Of a DNA stretch of 5,376 nucleotides, positions 1 through 5,376 are shown piece after piece. Under the pieces are notes generated by a model. That model ran no database searches and was not told the origin of the DNA. It saw only the letters and a program-made list of their open reading frames with translations. The stretch lies in the NCBI GenBank assembly GCA_023251275.1, contig JAHEZC010000227.1, forward strand, positions 1-5,376, read 5' to 3'. The DNA comes from Parafilimonas sp. (lineage in GTDB: Bacteria > Bacteroidota > Bacteroidia > Chitinophagales > Chitinophagaceae). A program made the translations under genes and the position numbers. Positions within the stretch are counted from its first letter, which is position 1, and the number at the start of each line of letters is the position of its first letter.

Positions 1-2127
1 AATGATAAACTCAATGGCTTTGAATATTTCATTACTCCCTTAGGCGAACAATGGGATGCAAAAATGAATCCCCCGAGCATGAATTCCAATATGGAAGATT
101 TTAGCTGGAATGCCGTTTGGCAAAGTGCCGCAGTAATAACGGACAGTGGTTGGGGATTTGAAATGTTTATTCCTTTTTCTGCGATACGGTTTGGCAAAAA
201 AGAAGTGCAGGACTGGGGTTTTAACATAACACGGAGAAGACGAAAAACCGAACAGCAATATACCTGGAACCCGATAGACCCCAATGTAAATGGCTTTCTT
301 ACCCAGGAAGCAATATGGAAGGGTGTTTCTAACATTAAGCCGCCTTTGCGTTTGCAACTCTCCCCGTATTTTTCCATCTATGCCAATCATTATCCTTATG
401 ATCAACCCGGTGAAAAGAACTGGACCAGCCAGGTAAACGGTGGGCTTGATCTGAAGTATGGCATAAACCAGGCTTTCACTTTGGATGCCACGCTTGTGCC
501 CGATTTTGGACAGGTGCAAAGTGATAACCAGGTACTGAACCTTACGCCTTTTGAAGTAAAATATAACGAGAACAGAACCTTTTTTACAGAAGGCACTGAA
601 CTATTCAGTAAAGGAAACCTCTTCTATTCAAGACGTATAGGCGGCTCACCAATTCACCTCTACGATGCATATAATGAGACAGACAGCAGCGAAACTGTCA
701 TCAAAAACCCGGCAGAATCAAAGCTTATCAATGCTACAAAAATTTCGGGCAGAACACAAGGCGGATTAGGCATAGGACTCTTGAACGCAATTACAAAACC
801 GCAGTATGCAACGATTGAAAATACAGCTACAAAAGAACAGCGGAAAGTGCTGACAGATCCGCTTACCAATTATAATGTATTGGTTTTGGATCAAACACTC
901 AAATACAATTCAAGCGTGTCCCTGGTAAATACAAATGTCTGGCGCAGCGGCACTGATTATGATGCCAATGTAACTGCGGGTTTATTTGAATTAAATGATA
1001 AAAAAAATACCTGGAACCTTGGAGGCAAGCTCGCCGTGAGCAACAGGTTTGGTTATCTTGCCGACAAGAAAACGGAAACCGGTTTCAGTCATGAACTGCA
1101 TTTGGTAAAAACGAGCGGACGTTTCAATTTCAATCTTTCGCAGGAAAGAACAGATACAAAATACAGCAGTGATGATATGGGATATTTCACCAATAATAAT
1201 TACCTGAACCATTATCTCTGGCTTGGTTACAAATGGATAGTACCAAAAAACTGGTACAACCGCATCTACATTAACTTCAACAACAATTTCAGCATCCTCT
1301 CTAAAAAAATAGCGCCTGTTGATAAAATCTATCAATCTGCATCATTCAATGTTAACGCCAATGTGCAAAGCAAAAAACTATGGTATCTTGGTGTTTTTAC
1401 TGGATATAGTTTCCCGCAAAACGATTTTTATGAACCAAGAACAACGGGCTGGTTTTTTAAGCGTGGTGCAACTGTTGATTTTGGTTCATGGTTCGAAAGC
1501 AATGACAGTAAAAAATATACTTACGAGGCTCAGGTATTCACGCATACTGCGATTGATTTTTACCACTACTTTTCAATAGATCTGCTGCTCGGCCATAGCA
1601 TGCGCTTTAATAACAAGCTATCGCTTTCGCAAAACATAGACTTCAATCCGGGTTTTAACAATATGGGATATGTGTTTGTGCCTGATAACCCTGATATAAA
1701 TTTTGCAAAGCGCAAGCGCAATACGATAGAACATATACTGAGTGCCAAATATAATTTCAACAATAAAACGGGAATTACATTCAGGGCAAGGCATTACTTA
1801 AGCACTGTGGAAAATAAAGAGTTTTATTTGTTGCAGCATGATGGAAGCCTAATTGCCAATACCGGCTTTCATCCAGATGCAAATCAGAATGTAAATTTCT
1901 TCAACATTGACATGGTATATACCTGGCAGTTTGCGCCGGGCAGTTTCCTGAATATCGTATGGAAAAATGCTACACAGGATTTCAGCAGTAATATTGAAAA
2001 AAAATATTTCAGAAATTTTGGAAACACTATAAGCAAAGACAACAATAACAATCTTTCCATAAAAGTTATTTATTTCCTCGACTATCTTAAAACGAAAAAT
2101 AGTATTTGTAAAGCAGGTAAAAATTAA
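1..2127 (+). CDS. DUF5916 domain-containing protein, CBM9-like plus probable outer-membrane beta-barrel (5' partial)
   Basis: The reading frame is open from the first base, so the gene is cut at its 5' end; the first ATG in frame (64) is internal. 708 residues are visible. Residues 1 to about 70 look like the end of a CBM9-like (DOMON-type) sugar-binding domain, with WNAVW at 36-40 and the GWGFEMFIPFSAIRF strand at 50-64. The DUF5916 hallmarks follow in order: GGLDLKYG (147-154), PDFGQV (167-172), RTFFTEG (192-198) and FYSRRIGG (208-215). The rest is rich in alternating aromatic and polar residues, as in outer-membrane beta-barrels, and ends with the family-typical IKVIYFLDY plus about 14 extra residues. 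Family members usually start with a signal peptide, so that and the start of the CBM9-like domain are probably outside the window. The function of the family is not established; surface glycan binding or transport is inference. Family identity is confident, role is not. Confidence 0.88.
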   Translation, partial: NDKLNGFEYFITPLGEQWDAKMNPPSMNSNMEDFSWNAVWQSAAVITDSGWGFEMFIPFSAIRFGKKEVQDWGFNITRRRRKTEQQYTWNPIDPNVNGFLTQEAIWKGVSNIKPPLRLQLSPYFSIYANHYPYDQPGEKNWTSQVNGGLDLKYGINQAFTLDATLVPDFGQVQSDNQVLNLTPFEVKYNENRTFFTEGTELFSKGNLFYSRRIGGSPIHLYDAYNETDSSETVIKNPAESKLINATKISGRTQGGLGIGLLNAITKPQYATIENTATKEQRKVLTDPLTNYNVLVLDQTLKYNSSVSLVNTNVWRSGTDYDANVTAGLFELNDKKNTWNLGGKLAVSNRFGYLADKKTETGFSHELHLVKTSGRFNFNLSQERTDTKYSSDDMGYFTNNNYLNHYLWLGYKWIVPKNWYNRIYINFNNNFSILSKKIAPVDKIYQSASFNVNANVQSKKLWYLGVFTGYSFPQNDFYEPRTTGWFFKRGATVDFGSWFESNDSKKYTYEAQVFTHTAIDFYHYFSIDLLLGHSMRFNNKLSLSQNIDFNPGFNNMGYVFVPDNPDINFAKRKRNTIEHILSAKYNFNNKTGITFRARHYLSTVENKEFYLLQHDGSLIANTGFHPDANQNVNFFNIDMVYTWQFAPGSFLNIVWKNATQDFSSNIEKKYFRNFGNTISKDNNNNLSIKVIYFLDYLKTKNSICKAGKN

Positions 2128-2340
2128 AAAGGCTAATAGCAGATTATATTTGTTTGTGTTTCATATTTTTCGCATCTAATATCTTCTGAATAATATCTCT
2201 CTATAGTCAGTAACTTTTCGGCTGTTTAATACGAAAGCTCACTCATATTATCTAACTTTCCTCTGTGCCTGTTAAAAAAACGACAAAAGAAAAAGAATTC
2301 GTTTAACATAACTGAAAATAAATTTTTAAACCATTGCCGT
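2128..2340. other. AT-rich intergenic spacer
   Basis: 213 nt between the DUF5916 gene and the dehydratase-like gene. I see no convincing hairpin terminator and no RNA gene. The octamer TATATTTG at 2145-2152 matches the Bacteroidetes -7 consensus TAnnTTTG exactly, but no TTG/TTTG lies about 20 nt upstream and it is almost 190 nt from the next start, so it is only a weak promoter candidate. TAACTTTT at 2211-2218 is another poor match. The dehydratase frame is open back to the stop at 2227-2229, but no ATG, GTG or TTG in that extension offers a longer start. Confidence 0.5.
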
Positions 2341-3705
2341 ATGGGAAAATCTGAAACTGAATTTTCACCCGGTCGCAGAGATACGATGAAAATGCTTGCC
2401 CTGGGCTCAGGAGCGGGACTTTTAGGATTATTTGGAAGTACTGATACCATTGCACAAAAGCCGGAAATTCCTACCGGATACAAAACCGGTATGCCAACTG
2501 TAAAGATCAAAAGTGTAAAAGCCATTGCTACTGCACCTGAAGGAAGTAATCTTATTGTTGTAAAAGTGGAGACCACTGAACCCGGATTATATGGTTTGGG
2601 CTGCGCCACCTTTACGCAAAGGGCAGCAGCAGTAGTTACAGCCATTAACAGTTATCTCAATGATTTTTGTGTGGGCAAAGATGTTGACAATATAGAAGAC
2701 ATGTGGCAGTCCTGTTACGTAAGTTCTTACTGGCGCAACGGGCCCGTTTTAAACAATGCATTGAGCGGGCTCGACGAAGCATTATGGGATATAAAAGGCA
2801 AACGTGCCAATATGCCTCTTTATCAACTTTTGGGGGGCAAGAGCAGGTTTGCAGTGGACTGCTATGCGCATGCCGGCGGCAATACGCCTGAAGCAATCGC
2901 TGAAGATGTACAAAAATATATGGCGCAGGGATTTCGTCATGTAAGGATACAGCAGGGTGGCTATGGAGCGACCAGCACCGTAACTCAAAAACCGGATTTT
3001 AAAGCAGGAGGATTTGGATATGAAGATGATAATTATATGAATGAGCATGCATACCTGAAGTCTGTGCCTAAGATGTTTGATACAGTGCGGAAAGTTTGTG
3101 GTGATGATGTAGAGTTATTGCATGATGTACATGAGCGGGTGCAGCCGATGGATGTCATTAATATGATCAAAGCTGTGGAAGATTATCATCCTTATTTTAT
3201 AGAGGATCCTTTTTCACCCGAGAATATGGAATGGTTTAAGCAACTTAGGATGAGCACCACAGTCCCGATTGCGATGGGCGAATTGTTTAATAATATCAAT
3301 GAATTTAAAATGCCCATGGTGAACCAATGGTTTGATTATATCCGTGTACACGTGTCGCAGGTGGGAGGCATAACTCCTGCTATGAAAATTGCGCGGCTTG
3401 GTGAATGGTTCAATATCAAAACCGCCTTTCATGGTCCAGGTGATGTTTCACCAGTTGGTCACGCTGCACAGGCACATATTGATCTGGCGGTGTGGAATTT
3501 TGGCATACAGGAGAGGGCTGTTTTTTCAGATAAGTTACAAAGCGTTTTTCCCGGTTGTCCCACTATGAATAACGGGTATATGTTTGTGAATGAAGCTCCC
3601 GGTATCGGCGTGGATATAAATGAAACTGAGGCTGCCAAATATCCCATCACCACCAAATCCAACTGGCAGGTTCGCAAAAATGATGGCACAATCATAAGGC
3701 CGTAA
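2341..3705 (+). CDS. Tat-exported enolase-superfamily protein, D-mannonate dehydratase (ManD)/RspA-like
   Basis: A 454-residue member of the mandelate racemase/muconate lactonizing branch of the enolase superfamily. The N-terminal capping domain covers about 54-165 and the barrel about 170-420. Residues matching the ManD active site are R202 (VRIQ), metal ligands D262, E288 (IEDP) and E314 (GELF), catalytic-type H264 in HDVH, H364 (HGPGD) and E391 (NFGIQE). The tail PGIGVDINETEAAKYP (420-435) is typical of this subgroup. Known family members dehydrate sugar acids such as D-mannonate or D-gluconate to 2-keto-3-deoxy acids; some have little or no activity, so the substrate is open. The loop after R202 (about 205-235) differs from classical ManD, and the catalytic tyrosine there is not obvious. 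The protein is about 50 residues longer than cytosolic ManD because of a leader: GRRDTMK (11-17), a hydrophobic stretch (18-32) and a possible cleavage after A38. This suggests Tat export. ATG 2341 is chosen because the next ATG (2386) would remove the arginine pair. No Shine-Dalgarno sequence is visible. Confidence 0.87.
   Translation: MGKSETEFSPGRRDTMKMLALGSGAGLLGLFGSTDTIAQKPEIPTGYKTGMPTVKIKSVKAIATAPEGSNLIVVKVETTEPGLYGLGCATFTQRAAAVVTAINSYLNDFCVGKDVDNIEDMWQSCYVSSYWRNGPVLNNALSGLDEALWDIKGKRANMPLYQLLGGKSRFAVDCYAHAGGNTPEAIAEDVQKYMAQGFRHVRIQQGGYGATSTVTQKPDFKAGGFGYEDDNYMNEHAYLKSVPKMFDTVRKVCGDDVELLHDVHERVQPMDVINMIKAVEDYHPYFIEDPFSPENMEWFKQLRMSTTVPIAMGELFNNINEFKMPMVNQWFDYIRVHVSQVGGITPAMKIARLGEWFNIKTAFHGPGDVSPVGHAAQAHIDLAVWNFGIQERAVFSDKLQSVFPGCPTMNNGYMFVNEAPGIGVDINETEAAKYPITTKSNWQVRKNDGTIIRP
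2371..2454 (+). other. Twin-arginine (Tat)-type signal peptide of the ManD-like protein
   Basis: Codons 11-38 of the dehydratase-like gene. The motif G-R-R-D-T-M-K resembles the Tat consensus S/T-R-R-x-F-L-K, with deviations at the first, fifth and sixth positions. It is followed by a glycine/leucine-rich hydrophobic core (LALGSGAGLLGLFG) and then TDTIA before QKPE, giving a plausible signal peptidase site after A38. Leaders like this are common on Bacteroidetes enzymes annotated with a twin-arginine signal domain. Export is inferred from the motif alone. Confidence 0.65.
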
Positions 3706-3861
3706 ACGCTGAAAACAATACGACTTTTTACCTGCATTTGGAATCGTCTCCTCCATGATTCTTTGAATTGAGGATAGCTATTTCGTTCATTATACATTAA
3801 CATACAGGTTTGATAAACGGTTTCAATACCCGGATAATACCATTACAATTTTAGAACTGCC

Positions 3862-3889
3862 GCGTTCAGCAATGGACGCAATGATTTTT
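3862..3889 (+). terminator. Possible weak intrinsic terminator
   Basis: GCGTTC (3862-3867) can pair with GGACGC (3874-3879) as a 6-bp stem with one G-U wobble and a 6-nt loop. A TTTTT run at 3885-3889 lies a few bases downstream. It sits about 155 nt after the dehydratase stop. The stem is short and the gap to the T run is longer than in a classical terminator, so this is a low-confidence call. Confidence 0.25.
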
Positions 3890-4083
3890 ATTATTTCAAT
3901 TAAAAGAACCTGCATAAGACTAAATAAAACATAAAAGAAAATTCTGAACCACTCATCACACCATATTCCCGCTTATCACAAACAGTTTTGATTGTATATT
4001 AGATAACTAATTGATTTCCAACTTATAATACTATAGCTATTATTATTCCCTACCTATTACTCTAAAAAATATGGTACTATGTA

Positions 4084-4114
4084 TTGCATGGTATTGAAAT
4101 AATGGTCATCTTTG
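4084..4114 (+). promoter_or_regulatory. Candidate Bacteroidetes-type promoter for the padR-pspC operon
   Basis: A TTG at 4084-4086 lies 20 nt before CATCTTTG (4107-4114). This resembles the Bacteroidetes primary sigma pattern of TTTG at -33 and TAnnTTTG at -7, with one mismatch in the -7 box and a shortened -33 box. Transcription would start near 4121 and leave a leader of roughly 160 nt before the padR-like start. It is read by eye; such motifs are frequent in AT-rich DNA. Confidence 0.4.
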
Positions 4115-4227
4115 TGTTGGAATAATTAAAAGGTAGAAAATTCTAACGATGAAACAGACAGGTTAAATAAGATACCGGCCAATGAAATCAGCTCTTACAG
4201 AAAATTAAAGTCACAAATTAATAACCG

Positions 4228-4266
4228 GCCTGCCATTGAGTATTTAACCGGTAATCAACGGCAGGC
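4228..4266 (+). promoter_or_regulatory. Inverted repeat upstream of the padR-like gene (possible operator or leader hairpin)
   Basis: GCCTGCCATTGA (4228-4239) and TCAACGGCAGGC (4255-4266) are inverted copies matching at 11 of 12 positions, separated by 15 nt that contain the palindrome ACCGGT (4247-4252). The right arm ends 18 nt before the padR-like ATG. PadR regulators bind dyad-symmetric DNA and often control their own operon, so an operator role is plausible. The same sequence in RNA would form a stable hairpin close to the translation start. The symmetry is seen directly; either role is inference. Confidence 0.5.
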
Positions 4267-4284
4267 TACTTAAAAACTCCATTT

Positions 4285-4647
4285 ATGGATATTCAGAACA
4301 CACAAAGCCAGATGCGAAAGGGAATACTGGAGTTTTGTATTTTATCTATTATCCGCCACGGAGAAGTCTATCCGGGAGATATAACGGATAAAATGAAAGC
4401 AGCCAACCTGCACACGCTGGAAGGTACGCTTTACCCTTTATTGACTCGGCTTAAAAATGCCGGCTTGCTCACTTACCGGTGGGTTGAAAGCAGCGGCGGC
4501 CCGCCTCGTAAATATTTTTCCATGACGGAGAAAGGCCTCCAGTTCTATGACGAATTGGAACGCACCTGGAACGAACTGGCTGATGCTGTGAGTACCTTGA
4601 CCTCCAAGTCAATGGAAATTCATCCCGAGGAAATCCCCCAAACTTAA
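4285..4647 (+). CDS. PadR-family transcriptional regulator
   Basis: A 120-residue protein of the usual length for short PadR regulators (PadR subfamily 2, with only a short C-terminal helix). The winged-helix domain covers about 10-85: MRKGILEFCILSII (10-23) is the first helix, GDITDKM (31-37) leads into the next helix, and the signature EGTLYPLLTRLKNAGLL (46-62) is the recognition helix and following turn. The wing carries SSGGPPRKYFSMTEKG (69-84). Residues 86-108 form the C-terminal helix used for dimerisation in this family. It is a cytoplasmic DNA-binding dimer, normally a repressor. The gene starts 18 nt downstream of a 12-bp inverted repeat, and its stop is 18 nt before the PspC-domain gene. 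The pairing of a PadR gene with a PspC-domain gene is a familiar Bacteroidetes arrangement, so control of that operon, including itself, is the likely job. The ligand or signal is unknown. No Shine-Dalgarno sequence is visible, and an in-frame stop at 4252-4254 bounds the start. Confidence 0.92.
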   Translation: MDIQNTQSQMRKGILEFCILSIIRHGEVYPGDITDKMKAANLHTLEGTLYPLLTRLKNAGLLTYRWVESSGGPPRKYFSMTEKGLQFYDELERTWNELADAVSTLTSKSMEIHPEEIPQT

Positions 4648-4665
4648 CCAAATAAATCTTTAGCA

Positions 4666-5376
4666 ATGAAAAAGGTAATTAATATAAACTTTCAGGGACA
4701 GGTAATCCCTATAGAGGAATCTGCCTACGATATTTTAAAACAATATATCGAAAGCCTGCGCAGATTCTTTGACAAAGAGGAAGGCCGGGATGAGATTATC
4801 AATGACATAGAAAGCCGCATAGCGGAACTGTTTGGAGAAACACTGAAAAAAGGCACAACCTGCATCACTGATGATGACGTGAATGCTATAATCAAAAGCA
4901 TGGGGCGTCCTGAAGAGTTTGAAGCGGAAGAAGCGGAAACACAGTCCCGCCAGGGAGGAGAAAGCAAACAACAAAAAACCTCCTATGAGCAAAGCGAACC
5001 TGCAGCCGGCGCCAGGCCGCACAGGCTGTTTCGCGATGAAAATAATAAAGTGCTGGGTGGTGTTTGTGCCGGGATTGCGAATTATTTCGGAATTGACAGG
5101 CTTATTGTGAGAATACTTTTCATCATATTCGCATTCGGCTTTGGCTTTGGCTTCATTGTATATCTTGTTTTATGGGTTGCAGTGCCAAGTACAGCATCAA
5201 CAGTTATCGGCTCAACCAGAAAAAGATTATTTCGTGATCCGGATAATAAAATTATAGCCGGAGTGTGCAGCGGGTTGTCTCAATATTTCGGGGTGAACGT
5301 CTGGATTCCGAGGGTGCTTTTCCTCATTCCCTTTATATCTTTCGTGTTCAGGTGGGCGCACTGGGGCGCAATTGAT
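4666..5376 (+). CDS. PspC domain-containing membrane protein with two tandem PspC domains (3' partial)
   Basis: The frame from ATG 4666 stays open to the window end, giving 237 residues of a truncated protein. Residues 1-88 form a charged helical N-terminal region (start MKKVININFQG; IIKSMGRPEEFE near 75-86) of the kind found before PspC in Bacteroidetes homologues. A hydrophilic Glu/Gln/Ser-rich linker covers about 86-118. The first PspC domain (about 119-174) has RLFRDENNKVLGGVCAGIA (120-138), YFGID, then a transmembrane helix at about 147-172. The second (from about 186) repeats this as RLFRDPDNKIIAGVCSGLS (187-205) and YFGVN, with a second hydrophobic segment from about 213, cut by the window. 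PspC in the phage-shock response is an inner-membrane protein sensing envelope stress; in Bacteroidetes the role is not established. It lies 18 nt after the padR-like gene in a clear operon. The only other in-frame ATG codons are internal. Confidence 0.9.
   Translation, partial: MKKVININFQGQVIPIEESAYDILKQYIESLRRFFDKEEGRDEIINDIESRIAELFGETLKKGTTCITDDDVNAIIKSMGRPEEFEAEEAETQSRQGGESKQQKTSYEQSEPAAGARPHRLFRDENNKVLGGVCAGIANYFGIDRLIVRILFIIFAFGFGFGFIVYLVLWVAVPSTASTVIGSTRKRLFRDPDNKIIAGVCSGLSQYFGVNVWIPRVLFLIPFISFVFRWAHWGAID

Larger units (their letters stand above)
3706..4284. other. Long AT-rich non-coding region between the dehydratase-like gene and padR-like gene
   Basis: 579 nt without a credible gene. 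Frames on both strands are short, or on the minus strand are extensions of shadows of the upstream gene. The region holds a weak terminator-like hairpin (3862-3889), a very AT-rich stretch with an imperfect palindrome TAATA-CTATAG-C-TATTA (4026-4042), a candidate promoter (4084-4114) and an inverted repeat (4228-4266). Two tiny frames in the presumed leader, MKQTG (4149-4166) and MKSALTEN (4182-4208), are too short to call as genes. No tRNA, rRNA or mobile-element remnant was recognised. Confidence 0.6.

Noticed and set aside
1319..1579. + strand frame of 86 codons inside the DUF5916 gene
   Set aside because: Out-of-frame overlap with a continuous, family-typical coding region; no motif seen.
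2230..2340. Upstream in-frame extension of the dehydratase-like gene
   Set aside because: The frame is open but contains no ATG, GTG or TTG, and the 2341 start already places the twin-arginine motif near the N-terminus.
2703..3048. Several open frames on both strands within the dehydratase-like gene
   Set aside because: They overlap a gene with clear family motifs along its whole length, and their translations show no recognisable domain; they are frame shadows.
3740..3762. GAATC/GATTC inverted repeat shortly after the dehydratase stop as a terminator
   Set aside because: Only five pairs plus a wobble, an 11-nt loop, and no T run directly after it.
3459..3803. Minus-strand frame of 114 codons reaching into the spacer after the dehydratase-like gene
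   Set aside because: Most of it is antisense to the conserved C-terminus of the + strand gene, and the part in the spacer has no recognisable protein features.
4149..4208. Two tiny frames (5 and 8 codons) in the presumed leader of the padR-like gene
   Set aside because: Too short to support as leader peptides; no codon run or pairing alternatives that would suggest attenuation.
4919..5110. + strand frame of 63 codons within the PspC-domain gene
   Set aside because: It is out of frame with the PspC coding region, whose domains are clear; its lysine-rich start is a shadow of the linker.
5134..5154. Short hexamer repeat (TTY GGC, three units) in the first PspC transmembrane helix
   Set aside because: Repeats of six bases keep the frame, so a phase-variation switch is not expected; it simply encodes a Phe-Gly pattern in a membrane helix.

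Overview
The window looks like chromosomal DNA from a member of the Bacteroidetes (Bacteroidota), most likely a Chitinophagaceae/Sphingobacteriia-type relative. The evidence is a DUF5916 outer-membrane-type protein, a PadR regulator followed by a Bacteroidetes-style PspC-domain protein, AT-rich spacers, starts without a Shine-Dalgarno sequence, and one candidate TTG/TAnnTTTG-type promoter. All four genes are on the + strand. This assignment rests on recognising protein families from memory; no search was run.

Layout. Positions 1-2127 hold the 3' part of a DUF5916 protein: a CBM9-like end followed by a long aromatic-rich, probable beta-barrel region. The start lies outside the window. A 213-nt AT-rich spacer follows. 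Positions 2341-3705 hold a complete enolase-superfamily protein of the D-mannonate dehydratase (ManD)/RspA type with a twin-arginine leader, so it is probably exported. A 579-nt AT-rich non-coding stretch (3706-4284) contains a weak terminator-like hairpin, a candidate promoter and, just before the next gene, a 12-bp inverted repeat. Positions 4285-4647 encode a PadR-family transcriptional regulator. After 18 nt, a membrane protein with two tandem PspC domains begins at 4666 and runs off the window end.

How the genes work together. The padR-like and pspC-like genes almost certainly form one operon. The inverted repeat in front of it is a plausible site for autoregulation. The DUF5916 gene and the dehydratase-like gene have no obvious functional link to the operon or to each other, apart from both being probable envelope or periplasmic proteins. 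I see no RNA genes, CRISPR arrays, insertion sequences or defence genes. No clearly new system stands out. The items most worth a second look are the exported ManD-like enzyme with a divergent active-site loop, the dyad before padR, and the duplicated PspC domain.
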